Below the pieces are notes generated by a model. It was not told where the DNA came from. It did not search any database and saw only the letters and a list, made by a program, of their open reading frames with translations. This document shows, in pieces, positions 8,017-17,347 of a stretch of 64,000 nucleotides of DNA (positions are counted from its first letter, which is position 1; every line of letters begins with the position of its first letter). The translations under genes and the position numbers were made by a program. Source of the DNA: Aquiflexum sp. TKW24L (GTDB lineage Bacteria; Bacteroidota; Bacteroidia; Cytophagales; Cyclobacteriaceae); assembly GCF_023502205.1 (NCBI RefSeq), contig NZ_JAMFLG010000016.1:45436-109435 (forward strand), read 5' to 3'.

Positions 8017-10107
8017 ATGAAACCAGTTTATAAAACCCTAATGATTGCGTTTTTGGTGGTGATATTATTCAGCCAATTCGGTTGTAATAATCAGAATACC
8101 GAATCTTCAGGAACTGATTTAAGTGTGAGTGACCACTTTGATCCAAAAGGAAAAGGTCCATCCAAATACACTTTAGATATTTGGGAAAATTGGAAAAAAA
8201 CGTTGCCTTTTGATGACAAGCGGGATTTTGAAGAAGCTCAGAATGGCTTTATTGCTGCTCCGGACTTCCGACAGATCAAAAACGCTGCAGGCGATGTTGT
8301 TTGGGATATCGGTCGATATGATTTTTTGCTTCAAAACCAGGATTTCAAAACCATCCATCCTTCCCTTCAGAGAATAGCAACCCTAAATATGGGTTATGGT
8401 TTGTATAAAGTAACTGATGGGATCTATCAGGTTCGTGGGTTTGATTTATCGAATATGACCTTGATTGAGGGAAAAACCGGTTGGATCCTTCTAGATGTTT
8501 TGATTTCGCGCGAAACAGCTGCCGCAGCATTAAAGTTTGCAAATGAACAGTTGGGTGAAAGACCAGTAAGTGCAGTGATTTACTCTCATTCCCATGTTGA
8601 CCATTTTGGTGGGGTGCGTGGAGTTATCAATGAAGAAGATGTCATTTCGGGAAAGATAAAAGTTATTGCTCCGGAAGGATTTATGAATTTTGCCGTATCA
8701 GAAAACGTGATCGCAGGCAATGCCATGAACAGAAGGTTGTTTTATCAATATGGAGTGCTTCTACCTGTTAGTCCCTATGGACATGTCGATCAGGCATTAT
8801 CAAAGAACGCATCTAAGGGCATGGTAGGCCTTATTGCACCAACTATTTCTATCAGCAAACCTGTGGAGGAACACACCATTGATGGTGTCAAGATGATATT
8901 CCACAATACCCCTAATACTGAAGCACCGGTAGAAATGAATACTTATTTTCCGGAGAAGAAGGCATTGTGGATGGCAGAGAATGTAACTGCAACCATTCAT
9001 AACATTTATACCTTAAGGGGGGCTTTGGTACGGGATGCCTTGACTTGGTCCAAAAAAATATCTGAGGCACTCTATATGTTTGGGGTTGATGCGGACGTGA
9101 TGTTTGCCTCACATCATTGGCCAAGATGGGGAAATGAAAGGGTACAAGAAGTACTTCGAACTCAGAGAGATACCTATGGCCATATTCACAATACTGTTTT
9201 GAACTTAGCCAATCAAGGAGTAAGTGTCAATGAAGTTCATAACGTTTACGAAGTGCCGTCTGGCTTACAAAAGCAGTGGGCTGCAAGGTCTTACCATGGT
9301 TCTGTGGAGCATAACAGCCGGGCAATTATCAACAGGTATTTAGGCTATTGGGATGCCAACCCACTTACATTGATTCCTTTGCCGGAAAGAGAATCTGCAC
9401 CGTTATTTGTTGAAATGATGGGCGGTGCCGGACCAATTATCGAAAAGGGAAAGGAACTTTTCGAAGAAGGAAAGTATAAGCATGCTGCGGAGATTTTGAA
9501 CAAATTGGTTTTTGGAGAACCGGAAAACCAAGAAGCAAAAGACCTTTTGGCTGATTGTTATGAGCAAATCGGCTATCAACAAGAAAGTACCAGCGTTAGG
9601 AATAGTTTCTTGGCAGGAGCCTATGAACTTAGAAACGGAATTCCAGGTGGAACACCACCATCATCTGTTACCCCTGATGTCATTCGTGCTATGAGTACTG
9701 AAACATGGCTGGATTTTCTTGGTGTCAAACTTAACAGTAAAAAGGCAGAAGGTATTAACTTCAAGATGAACATCATTACCCCTGACAACAATGAAAAATT
9801 CTTAGTCGAGCTTAGCAACTCTACACTGTCTAACCTTAAAGGGTTTACCGCCAAAAACGCAGATATCACCCTTACCTTGAACCGTACAGATCTCAATCTG
9901 GCGATGATGGGTGTCAAAACCTTTGAGGATTTACTGAAAGAAGGAAAAGCCAAAGTAGATGGAAATCCGCAGATTCTTGCGCAATTGGTCGGCATGTTGG
10001 ATGAATTTGACCCACGCTTTGAAATCCTCCCAGGTACAAAGAAGGATAAGTTTCAACCGGCAAAAGCTGATGGTGGATTCGATGAGCCTGCTTTTGTTGA
10101 AGATTGA
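8017..10107 (+). CDS. Alkylsulfatase of the SdsA1/BDS1 type (lipoprotein, metallo-beta-lactamase fold)
   Basis: A 696-residue protein starting at the Met that opens a lipoprotein leader (MKPVYKTLMIAFLVVILF then SQFGC); ATG at 8011 and a TTG at 7921 are upstream alternatives. The family hydrolyses primary or secondary alkyl sulfates such as dodecyl sulfate with a binuclear zinc site. The HxHxDH motif is intact (His191, His193, Asp195, His196 in HSHVDHFGG), with Glu302 (TEAPVEM), Glu321 (MAEN) and His366/367 (ASHHWPRWG) at the positions of further ligands. An alkylsulfatase dimerisation domain follows (about 460-560), then an SCP2-like C-terminal domain (about 570-690). It lies behind two AraC genes and in front of two envelope genes. 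Periplasmic or surface anchored by its lipid. Confidence 0.93.
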   Translation: MKPVYKTLMIAFLVVILFSQFGCNNQNTESSGTDLSVSDHFDPKGKGPSKYTLDIWENWKKTLPFDDKRDFEEAQNGFIAAPDFRQIKNAAGDVVWDIGRYDFLLQNQDFKTIHPSLQRIATLNMGYGLYKVTDGIYQVRGFDLSNMTLIEGKTGWILLDVLISRETAAAALKFANEQLGERPVSAVIYSHSHVDHFGGVRGVINEEDVISGKIKVIAPEGFMNFAVSENVIAGNAMNRRLFYQYGVLLPVSPYGHVDQALSKNASKGMVGLIAPTISISKPVEEHTIDGVKMIFHNTPNTEAPVEMNTYFPEKKALWMAENVTATIHNIYTLRGALVRDALTWSKKISEALYMFGVDADVMFASHHWPRWGNERVQEVLRTQRDTYGHIHNTVLNLANQGVSVNEVHNVYEVPSGLQKQWAARSYHGSVEHNSRAIINRYLGYWDANPLTLIPLPERESAPLFVEMMGGAGPIIEKGKELFEEGKYKHAAEILNKLVFGEPENQEAKDLLADCYEQIGYQQESTSVRNSFLAGAYELRNGIPGGTPPSSVTPDVIRAMSTETWLDFLGVKLNSKKAEGINFKMNIITPDNNEKFLVELSNSTLSNLKGFTAKNADITLTLNRTDLNLAMMGVKTFEDLLKEGKAKVDGNPQILAQLVGMLDEFDPRFEILPGTKKDKFQPAKADGGFDEPAFVED

Positions 10108-10200
10108 TTTTAAATTTTATAATATGAATCCGCAATATTGCAAGAAGCCAAATATGGGAAGGATTAGCATGCTGTGGTCAGTGGACTGTCGTCCGTTGAC

Positions 10201-10257
10201 GAGTATCCGCAATCTATAAGGCCTCTTCCAATCCAACTTGCAACATTGCGGATACTC
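10201..10257. repeat. 13-bp perfect inverted repeat (hairpin) in the 355-bp gap after the alkylsulfatase
   Basis: GAGTATCCGCAAT at 10201-10213 is exactly complementary to 10245-10257, loop 31 nt. No T-tract follows, so it is not a plain terminator. It shares the intergenic gap 10108-10462 with a second hairpin at 10300-10338; otherwise nothing was recognised there. Confidence 0.6.
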
Positions 10258-10299
10258 ACAAACTTTATTTCAATCCGAATATTTCTTTGGTAGCAAAAT

Positions 10300-10338
10300 G
10301 ATTTCCTATAATGGTTCTCAGAACCATTTTAGGAAATC
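10300..10338. repeat. 18-bp hairpin upstream of the barrel gene
   Basis: Arms 10300-10317 and 10321-10338 pair over 18 bp with one mismatch around a 3-nt loop (TCA). It is not followed by a T-run; it could be a leader structure, an mRNA stabiliser or a weak terminator. Confidence 0.6.
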
Positions 10339-10462
10339 TATTGGTATTCGCAGCTTACACTTCCATTTCTTGCAATGATTGCTAGAATAGATGCAAGAAT
10401 ACTTTAAATTCCAAATTCCTTGCCACTATATTACGTCGTTCAAAATTATATTTCTGCCAAAA

Positions 10463-11701
10463 ATGAAAAAATCACTTACTGTTGTATTGTTATTTGGATT
10501 CCTGTTTTTTAGCCCCTTATTTATATTTGGCCAAGAGGAAGAGAAGGTTCCCGATAAAGTAGAGAAAAAGGAAAAGAAGGTGGATATAGCCTTTTTGCCG
10601 GTAATTGCTGCCAACCCTACTGTTGGGGTTTTATTTGGCGTGTTGCCGGGCCTTAATTGGAATATGGGCACACCCGAAGATACAAGAAACTCCACTGCCT
10701 TGATAGGTCTTTACTATACCACATTGAACCAGCTTTTTACTTCCATCCGTTCAAATGCCTTCACAAAAAATGACGGGTTTAATTTATTGACAGACATCCG
10801 TTTTAACCTCAACGCGCAACCTACTTATGGCCTAGGGTCAGTTTTGGATAGAAGCACCTTGGTGGGAGGAAACGATACCCCTTCCGACAACCCGTATCCC
10901 CCTTTTCAAGAACAGGAAATGATGTCTTTTAATAATTTTAGGTTGTATCAAACTGTTCAGAAAAGACACAAACAGACCAATTTATTTTATGGGATCGGTT
11001 ATCATTTGGATATTTTCTGGAGCATTGATGACAAACAGCTTGATCTTGATGCCAACCCGCAGAGAATTACACATCATTACAGGTATCAGGAATTAAAAGG
11101 AATAAATACCGAAAAATATTCGCAGTCCGGCCTTTCGGCAAATGCCACGTTTGATAGCCGGGACAATGTAGTAAACCCCTATGTCGGACAATTGGCTGCT
11201 ATTTCATTGAGGGCATTTCCTGAATTTTTGGGAAGCACCACAAACGCCTCCCAATTGTGGATGGAATATCGGACATACGTCAATCTGGATAAAAACCGCG
11301 CACGAAATGTGTTGGCTTTTTGGACCTACGGATGGTTTGTCACCAGCGGCACTTCGCCTTACCTTGCATTGCCGGCCATCGGATGGGACATGTTTGCCCG
11401 TTCGGGAAGGCCATTCACACAAGGAAGGATAAGGGGGGAAGACCTTATGTATGCAGAAACTGAATGGAGGTTTCCTTTGCAAAGAGAAAAGGATAAGTGG
11501 GGGGCTGTACTATTTGTGAATACCACCACCGCAAGCAGCAGAACTGAAAACATTAGTCTGGCAAATAATTTTGTCTTTGGATATGGAGGCGGATTGAGAT
11601 TTATGATCAATGAGAAGAAAAGGGTGAATCTGGGACTTGATTATGGTTTTGGAGCAAATGGTGCACAGGGATTGTTTGTCAACCTCAATGAATACTTTTA
11701 A
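10463..11701 (+). CDS. BamA/TamA-like outer-membrane beta-barrel protein, paralogue
   Basis: Start set at 10463, where MKKSLTVVLLFGFLFFSP opens a Sec signal ending IFGQ; the frame is open upstream to 10391 but that adds an unlikely leader. 412 residues. After a short charged segment (EEEKVPDKVEKKEKKVD) the body parallels the protein at 837-2033 throughout, including NPTVGVLFGVLPGLNWNMG, the IGWDMFARSGR turn, GRIRGEDLMYAETEWRFP and a C-terminal Phe. No POTRA domains. Located behind the alkylsulfatase and before a DUF2490 gene on the same strand; it may be the outer-membrane channel of that group (inference). Confidence 0.8.
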   Translation: MKKSLTVVLLFGFLFFSPLFIFGQEEEKVPDKVEKKEKKVDIAFLPVIAANPTVGVLFGVLPGLNWNMGTPEDTRNSTALIGLYYTTLNQLFTSIRSNAFTKNDGFNLLTDIRFNLNAQPTYGLGSVLDRSTLVGGNDTPSDNPYPPFQEQEMMSFNNFRLYQTVQKRHKQTNLFYGIGYHLDIFWSIDDKQLDLDANPQRITHHYRYQELKGINTEKYSQSGLSANATFDSRDNVVNPYVGQLAAISLRAFPEFLGSTTNASQLWMEYRTYVNLDKNRARNVLAFWTYGWFVTSGTSPYLALPAIGWDMFARSGRPFTQGRIRGEDLMYAETEWRFPLQREKDKWGAVLFVNTTTASSRTENISLANNFVFGYGGGLRFMINEKKRVNLGLDYGFGANGAQGLFVNLNEYF

Positions 11702-11873
11702 CAAAACATTGGCTTCTAGAAAATAGATTTATAATTTGTTCGATTAAGGTAGAAGTGTGAAAAACATACCAAGGTCCGGGTACATAAATTTGGGGTGGAA
11801 TTCTTTGTTAAAGCGTTTCAATCATCCTGCCTTGGCAATGAAACTCCTAGAAGGAAAAAGTACCAATGTAAAA

Positions 11874-12644
11874 ATGGCCATTAGGATGTTTTTCACCTTT
11901 TCTATTTTTCTAATCGTTGATTTCCAAGTTCAAGCCCAATTTGCCAAGCCCCAATATTGGTTCGCCTACAACCACACAGGTAGGTTTACGGACAGATGGA
12001 GCTATGGATTTGACCTCAACCACCGGACCAACGGGATCATTCCTTTCAATTCCAGCCTCAGTGCCGCCAGGATGGGTATGACTTACCATACCAAAACAGG
12101 ATTTCGTTTTACAGCGGGCTATGCGTGGTTTGGGACTTTTGTGCCCCAACAAGATCGCATCTGGCTGCATGAAAATAGGATTTACGAGCAGGCACAATAT
12201 ACCCACGGTAAAGGCAAGTTAAATTTCACCCACCGCATCCGTATCGAACACCGGTGGAGACAATTGTTTAAGGATGCTGTTTTGGATGAAACAGAGGTAT
12301 TCCTCACAAACAGATACCGCTATCTTTTCCAGCTAGATGGCCCGATTGCGAGAAGACCCGATAGACTGACTTCCATCCGCTGGCAGGTGGCCAATGAGTT
12401 TTTTATCCATAACAAAGAGGAAATAGGATATATACTTTTTGACCAGAACAGGACTTTGGCTGGCATAATTATATCCCCTTCACGAAGTGTGAGCATGGCA
12501 CTTTTATATCAGTTGATCCTGCAGCAGCAGCCTTTTTTGAAAGAAACGCGTGCCATCAATTCCTTTAGGATAACACTTTTTCATCAATTGGATTTCAGGA
12601 AAAGGAAGACCTTTAAGATTGAGGAAATACCGGTAATTGATTGA
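11874..12644 (+). CDS. DUF2490 family protein (likely outer-membrane), copy A
   Basis: Start chosen at 11874, where MAIRMFFTFSIFLIVDF gives a Sec leader ending VQAQ; ATG at 11838 and GTG at 11757 are in-frame alternatives. About 256 residues, DUF2490 pattern: WFAYNHTGRFTDRWSY, the conserved HENRIYEQ / HRIRIEHRWRQ segments, RYRYLFQL and a final strand region. Function of the family is unknown; strand pattern suggests a barrel. The last 167 bases are duplicated at 23576-23742 as a broken fragment. Two more members lie at 31622 and 32406. Confidence 0.8.
   Translation: MAIRMFFTFSIFLIVDFQVQAQFAKPQYWFAYNHTGRFTDRWSYGFDLNHRTNGIIPFNSSLSAARMGMTYHTKTGFRFTAGYAWFGTFVPQQDRIWLHENRIYEQAQYTHGKGKLNFTHRIRIEHRWRQLFKDAVLDETEVFLTNRYRYLFQLDGPIARRPDRLTSIRWQVANEFFIHNKEEIGYILFDQNRTLAGIIISPSRSVSMALLYQLILQQQPFLKETRAINSFRITLFHQLDFRKRKTFKIEEIPVID
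12478..12644 (+). repeat. Direct repeat R1, copy 1 (3' end of DUF2490 copy A)
   Basis: This 167-bp segment recurs at 23576-23742 in the same orientation with about six substitutions and no gaps. It stops at the TGA of the gene, so this copy is the functional source. Confidence 0.85.
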
Positions 12645-12912
12645 GCTTCTATCGGTTCCGTAGTCCACGCTACGTCGGACAGGTATTGAGATGTTCGAAC
12701 CCCTCGGAGTGTATCATGAACGCAGGACACTAAAGTTCAACTCCGATTGTGCTGAACATTTGAAGTAAGGAATTGAAAATTCCAAAAAATAAAAAGGGCA
12801 GGATTACAAATCCCACCCAGTCAAACGCTTATTCTACGCAAATACGTGACAGTTAGTCACCATCAAAAAATATATGAATAAGGATTGAAAAAAAGCCTTT
12901 CGGACTATTGTT

Positions 12913-13153
12913 TGGTTTTAGTTTAAAATTGGTTGAAACTATCACTGCGTTTAAACAGATTACCTAAGATGCAAAATGTAATAGTAAATTTAACTAAGCT
13001 TCAGATCGATATAGAAGCAATAGCAGTTTTTAGAGAGGAGTCTGAGGGTTCTTATCCACGAATAAATTATTTTTCGCATCGTTTATAAAGCTTGTCGCAG
13101 TAAACTTTCAACGATAGATAAAAGGGTGTTTTTAAAAAGGTATTTTATTGGAT
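12913..13153 (+). repeat. Direct repeat R2, copy 1, in the 720-bp gap 12645-13364
   Basis: About 240 bp similar to 21171-21398 in the same orientation, with scattered substitutions and small gaps. The longest shared run spans about 12975-13020 (AAAATGTAATAGTAAATTTA then ACTAAGCTTCAGATCGATA). No gene is recognised in the gap otherwise; both R2 copies hold a short frame that opens MQNVIVNLTKLQID but is stopped soon in this copy. Confidence 0.8.
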
Positions 13154-13364
13154 ATTTCAATGTTGTCAACTTGCCCTCTGGAAAATCCACTGAATGTAAT
13201 GCTCGGTCGGGATTTTAGAATTGTAGAAGTAAATGGATTGATGGCTTCCTTCCCTCCTCCCAACTTAATCACCTCATACTTTTGATCTTTTCGGATTCTG
13301 TTTTCATGGACAGGGGATTATGATTTAGGTTCTCCGGTTTAATTTAAATTCAAGAGATTTCATC

Positions 13365-14468
13365 CTAATTGGATTCAAACAAGTCATGGTCCGGCCAGCT
13401 GCTTTTGGATTTTATTTCATCATTGATTGCTCTCCTAAAAGCTTCAATAGCGGTACCGAACTCACTGCTATTGCCGTTGGCCACGACAGAAAAGCTGAAA
13501 TTGTCATTTACTCTCTCCAAAACGGCTGAGGTTCCAGACATTGCACCATTGTGTATCCAGTTGAAAAACCCAAAATACATTTGGAACAAATAGTAATCTC
13601 GCAGAAAATCCTGTTTGTAGGGAAGTCTGTCGATTCTAGCCATAAATCTGAGTAAATCTGTCGCAGAGGCTACCCATCCACCTCCTGCATCCATCCTCTT
13701 AACGTCGATCTGGTATGGGGAAAAATCTGAATGAGAATTGTAATACCGTACCTCATTTTCAAATTTTCCTGAAAAGGTTTTGTTGCCGATATACATGGCT
13801 GTAATTCCAGAAGGCTCCAAGATATTGTTCCGTATATAAGCTTCGTAGCTTTCTCCGCTCACTTCTTCTATTACTCTCCCTAAAATACAATATCCAAAGT
13901 TTGAATAGAGAAAAGTGGACCCTGGTTGAAAATTAAGAGGTCTTGTATCAAGGATATAACCAATGAGCTGGTGCTGTGGGTAGTTAAGCGGTGAGAACAT
14001 TGGATCATTTCCGTCGTTAGTCCAGCCACCTGCCTTGTGCTCTAGCAAGTGTCTGACGGTAATCGATTTTATGGCTTCTGAATACGGTTTGGTGCCAAAT
14101 GTAGTTCCCAAAATTGCCCCTTCCCCAAAAACCTTGTCGTCCAAGGCCAATAGTCCATCTTGAGCAAGCTTGTAAATTCCAATAGCCGTAATGGGCTTGG
14201 AAACACTGGCTATTCGGAAAACGCTTTCGTTCGATACCGGCAATTTGGACTCTTTATCGGCAAAACCATATGATCCTTGGTAAACCAATCTTTCATTTTT
14301 CATTATTGCTATTTGCGCTCCAGGGATGTCATATCTATTGATAATTTCGTGGATTTTCGCATCCAGTGTTGAAAATTGATTTTCTTGCGAAGGTTCTGGT
14401 TCTGGTTCGCAACCAAATAGGAAACTAATGCAGACAAACGAAATAATAGAAATAAATGTCTTTTTCAT
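13365..14468 (-). CDS. Serine hydrolase of the class C beta-lactamase / D-Ala-D-Ala carboxypeptidase family, lipoprotein
   Basis: A 367-residue protein with lipoprotein leader MKKTFISIISFVCISFLF then GC (Cys20) and a Glu/Pro linker (EPEPEPSQ). The PF00144 fold is clear: SVSK with catalytic Ser and Lys (near residue 93-96, in RIASVSKPITAIG), a Tyr motif YSNFG near 187 standing for YxN, and HNG near 310 for the HxG/KTG box. Such enzymes act on peptidoglycan peptides, esters or small amides; the true substrate cannot be told. It is on the minus strand, 244 bases from the haloperoxidase-like gene upstream. Confidence 0.9.
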   Translation of the reverse strand: MKKTFISIISFVCISFLFGCEPEPEPSQENQFSTLDAKIHEIINRYDIPGAQIAIMKNERLVYQGSYGFADKESKLPVSNESVFRIASVSKPITAIGIYKLAQDGLLALDDKVFGEGAILGTTFGTKPYSEAIKSITVRHLLEHKAGGWTNDGNDPMFSPLNYPQHQLIGYILDTRPLNFQPGSTFLYSNFGYCILGRVIEEVSGESYEAYIRNNILEPSGITAMYIGNKTFSGKFENEVRYYNSHSDFSPYQIDVKRMDAGGGWVASATDLLRFMARIDRLPYKQDFLRDYYLFQMYFGFFNWIHNGAMSGTSAVLERVNDNFSFSVVANGNSSEFGTAIEAFRRAINDEIKSKSSWPDHDLFESN

Positions 14469-14712
14469 AACTTTCTTTGCTTGACGTCAAGGTGAGTATT
14501 CGATACTATTACAAGAATTGCCAATTCTGAAACCAAATTTTTCAGCCATAAGTGCCTACACGGTAAAGGCTTTTGACGTACACTCCTTCGTTTGTGGAAG
14601 CTCTGCAAATGTTGCTCTTATTATTAAATATATATTTATTTCTTGTTTGACGAAAATCCTTCATAACGCATAGGGAAATGCAAAAGTGGTGACTGTATCC
14701 CGACTATCTTCT

Positions 14713-15915
14713 TTAAGATTTTTTTTTGAATGCTTTGTTATACACAAACTCACCAATTGCCTTTCCCTGATTTATGCTCGGGTTGATAGTATCCCTAAAA
14801 TTCCATCCGCAATAGATTTTTGTTTCAGCATTATCCTGAACTGCCTGGTCAATGCTGGTATAAGGAATGGATTCGTAAGAAATATTAATATTGTTCGAAA
14901 AAACTTCCTTTAAAATTGCCCCAGTAGCCCCACCCGCAATGCCAAAAAGAGAAGGGTATTCTGGGACTCTAGGAGTAGGTAAAAAACTGGCCCAATTAGT
15001 GTTATAAATGCTTTTAATTGCAGTGACAGGCCTCCACCTATAATGAGTGTAAACATCTTTGAACATCGAAATAGTCCCGTCCGCCATGGCTGTGTGAATC
15101 AGTGCCAATAGCCTGGCAGTATCCCAAGCATTAAAACTCGGATTTTGTTTTTTTATGATTTCAATGGTAAAGTTGTTCCAGATAATGTGCTGGCGGAGAT
15201 TGAGATAGTCGGTATTATTTCCCCATTTTTCAATCACACTTTTCTGTGCAGGACTAAGGGAATTTGTTATGTAGTTTAACGTGCTTTTCTCTTTTACTTC
15301 TTCCAAATCTACCGAACTGGGAACAAGGGAGACTAGCGGTTGGGTAAATTGGCCAAGGTCAAGAGGGTTCAAAACAAATGGTATTACCTTCATCGCAAAA
15401 TCTGTCATAAATTTATTTCTGGGTGGAGGTGGTGCGTCATAATAATCCGCTTTGAATTCTCCTGGTAATGTTCCATCTGGAGGATTGGCTGAAATAGGTG
15501 TTATGTCCTTGTGACCATCATTTTTCCTTTTTTGGATTATCCCGTCTGCTGCATCCTCTCCAATTTGTCTTCCTCTTTCCTTTTTGGGATTATTTTGGAG
15601 TTCAATCATTTTTGAATCATACCATTGAATGATTTGGGCAGTACTTGGTATTTGATTGTTACTTGTTCCCACTTCATCTCTCGCCCAAAGGAGCATCTTT
15701 TTTGCCGCAGCATTGACTGCTGCCTCTGGAGAGGCACCTGAATCCAATGGGCCATAAAATGCATACCGGTCATATTTTTTTTTGATGCTGTTGAGTGCAT
15801 CGTGGATGCCGATATGAATGATTGCCATCCTGCGGGCATCCGAACCAGGGTTCGAATGAAAGTCCAGCATTTGTGCTGCCTTTTCATTCCAATACAATAC
15901 AAGATCTCTGTTCAT
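14713..15915 (-). CDS. Vanadium-haloperoxidase/PAP2-like protein 1, active-site histidines missing
   Basis: Start at 15915 (MNRDLVLYWNEKAAQM); the frame is open to 16023 but the extra 36 residues look non-homologous. 400 residues, no evident export signal. The family uses Lys, RP, SGH and a second His/Arg to bind vanadate or phosphate. Here WRPVTAI is kept, but PSGH reads P321-S322-L323-F324, and the C-terminal GIHFR reads G370-W371-N372-F373-R374, so both histidines are replaced. Helical content and the DARRMAIIHIGIHDALNSI entry helix fit the fold. Probably not a normal haloperoxidase. A second degenerate homologue lies at 19804. Confidence 0.75.
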   Translation of the reverse strand: MNRDLVLYWNEKAAQMLDFHSNPGSDARRMAIIHIGIHDALNSIKKKYDRYAFYGPLDSGASPEAAVNAAAKKMLLWARDEVGTSNNQIPSTAQIIQWYDSKMIELQNNPKKERGRQIGEDAADGIIQKRKNDGHKDITPISANPPDGTLPGEFKADYYDAPPPPRNKFMTDFAMKVIPFVLNPLDLGQFTQPLVSLVPSSVDLEEVKEKSTLNYITNSLSPAQKSVIEKWGNNTDYLNLRQHIIWNNFTIEIIKKQNPSFNAWDTARLLALIHTAMADGTISMFKDVYTHYRWRPVTAIKSIYNTNWASFLPTPRVPEYPSLFGIAGGATGAILKEVFSNNINISYESIPYTSIDQAVQDNAETKIYCGWNFRDTINPSINQGKAIGEFVYNKAFKKKS

Positions 15916-16228
15916 TTTATTAAAAGTTTTTAAGGTTAAAAACCAAATACAAAAACAAATTGATGCTGGATTCACAAGTAAATTGAGGGTCAATTTGGAT
16001 TTTAGGACCGCATTTGACACCATCTGACTCCTTATGTTAGCGAGACATTAGAAGCATGAATCACTGCATATTCCAATCTTCAAAAATCCGTTTTGGCTGT
16101 TTATAGACTGGATATAAAAGACTCCAACAATCCTTTCAAATGAGACAAATAATACCTTTTGGATCCTTAAAAAGGATGTTTCCAAACCCTCAGATTCAAC
16201 TTTTCAATATTTAAATGGATGCTGTTTT
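15916..16228. other. Intergenic, 313 bp, nothing recognised
   Basis: AT-rich spacer between the haloperoxidase-like gene and the first BspA-type gene. No clear hairpin, repeat or conserved frame was seen; it must hold the promoter of the minus-strand gene that starts at 15915. Confidence 0.5.
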
Positions 16229-17278
16229 CTAATCCGGACAGGTACCCCAAATGGGTTTTGGTAATGTCCAAGTCACTGGAAATGTCTCTTTGGGGGTATT
16301 TGGAATCTTAATTACGCACCAATTGGATAAGTCTTGGTTGAATTCAAAATTATCTTTGAACATAAAATCCATATTAGTGACATTGCTAACATCCCAGTCT
16401 GTGATGGGTTGGTTGAATAATACAACATCCCTAGGAGGTCCATCCCAACCCCAATCGAAAGTGTGGTCATAGTGAGCGAACATTCCCTCCATATTTGTCA
16501 CATTACTGACATCCCAATTTCCTATGGGCTGATCAATACTGACCCCTCGAAATAAGTAGGTCATGTTGGTCACCAATGAAGTACACAATCTGGTCAAATC
16601 CACATCCTCTCTCACCCTTTGGCTTAAATATCCATCGTCAACTGCCTCATATTGTACCCCGTTGATAAAGCCCTTTTGACCGGGGTAGACGTTTTCGCAT
16701 TTGCAGGTAATTCCGTTTTCAGCAAGGTAAAATTTTGGTTCTCCTACTGGTTTTGGTATAAAACTGACGGTTACCTTTTTAAAATCATCCATACCAATCC
16801 TGATAGGGTTTGTATTTCCATTTAGATTTCCGACCCAACTTCTAAATAGCCAACCTTCAGCGGGGATAGCATTGAGTTCTACAGTTGTTCCTGAGTAATA
16901 TTCTCTTCCAGAAGGGTTTTCCACAACCGTCTCCGTGACAGTTCCTTCTCCTATGATTTCTAAATCCAGGGTATATACTTTTTTCACAAATACCCCAATT
17001 ATGTTTTTGTTAGAATTCATCTCAAAAAAGTAAGGATTAGAGGTCCCAGCTGCATCACCTTGCCATTGTTGGAATACCCATCCTTCACTGGCTACCGGAA
17101 TTACTGCGACCCTTTGACCTTCATTAAATGCATCAAGCCATCCCGGAGAAAAATAAATTACACCGCCTTCTTCTGGAGTTGCAGTTTTTGTTATTGTGTA
17201 TGTCTTGACAGGAGTCTCATCCACACAGGCGGAGAATACCGCGAACAAGAGGATCAGAATTAATTTGGCGCTTCTCAT
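16229..17278 (-). CDS. BspA-type surface lipoprotein with InlB-B repeats, tandem copy 1
   Basis: A 349-residue lipoprotein (leader MRSAKLILILLFAVFSAC, Cys18). Two domains of the divergent InlB B-repeat type occupy about 30-100 and 105-180 (GWVFQQWQGDAAGTSNP; EGWLFRSWVGNLNGNTNP), then a Cys pair (ITCKCENV, near 193-195), then a DUF285/BspA Leu-rich repeat region with NWDVSNVTNMEGMF and DWDVSNVTNMDFMF units, ending WGTCPD. BspA-like repeats mediate binding to host or matrix proteins in other bacteria. Third gene of a tandem triplet with 17348 and 18532, same order of domains. Surface display is inferred from the leader. Confidence 0.87.
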   Translation of the reverse strand: MRSAKLILILLFAVFSACVDETPVKTYTITKTATPEEGGVIYFSPGWLDAFNEGQRVAVIPVASEGWVFQQWQGDAAGTSNPYFFEMNSNKNIIGVFVKKVYTLDLEIIGEGTVTETVVENPSGREYYSGTTVELNAIPAEGWLFRSWVGNLNGNTNPIRIGMDDFKKVTVSFIPKPVGEPKFYLAENGITCKCENVYPGQKGFINGVQYEAVDDGYLSQRVREDVDLTRLCTSLVTNMTYLFRGVSIDQPIGNWDVSNVTNMEGMFAHYDHTFDWGWDGPPRDVVLFNQPITDWDVSNVTNMDFMFKDNFEFNQDLSNWCVIKIPNTPKETFPVTWTLPKPIWGTCPD

Positions 17279-17347
17279 AATTGATAAAAATTTAGGGTTG
17301 GAAATAATTTCAATTAGGTGGATTCCAGACTATCATGGTTGATTTAT

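Noticed and set aside
12660..12770. Possible rRNA or tRNA piece in the GC-richer part of the 12.6-12.8 kb gap
   Set aside because: No cloverleaf could be folded and no conserved RNA motif was seen.
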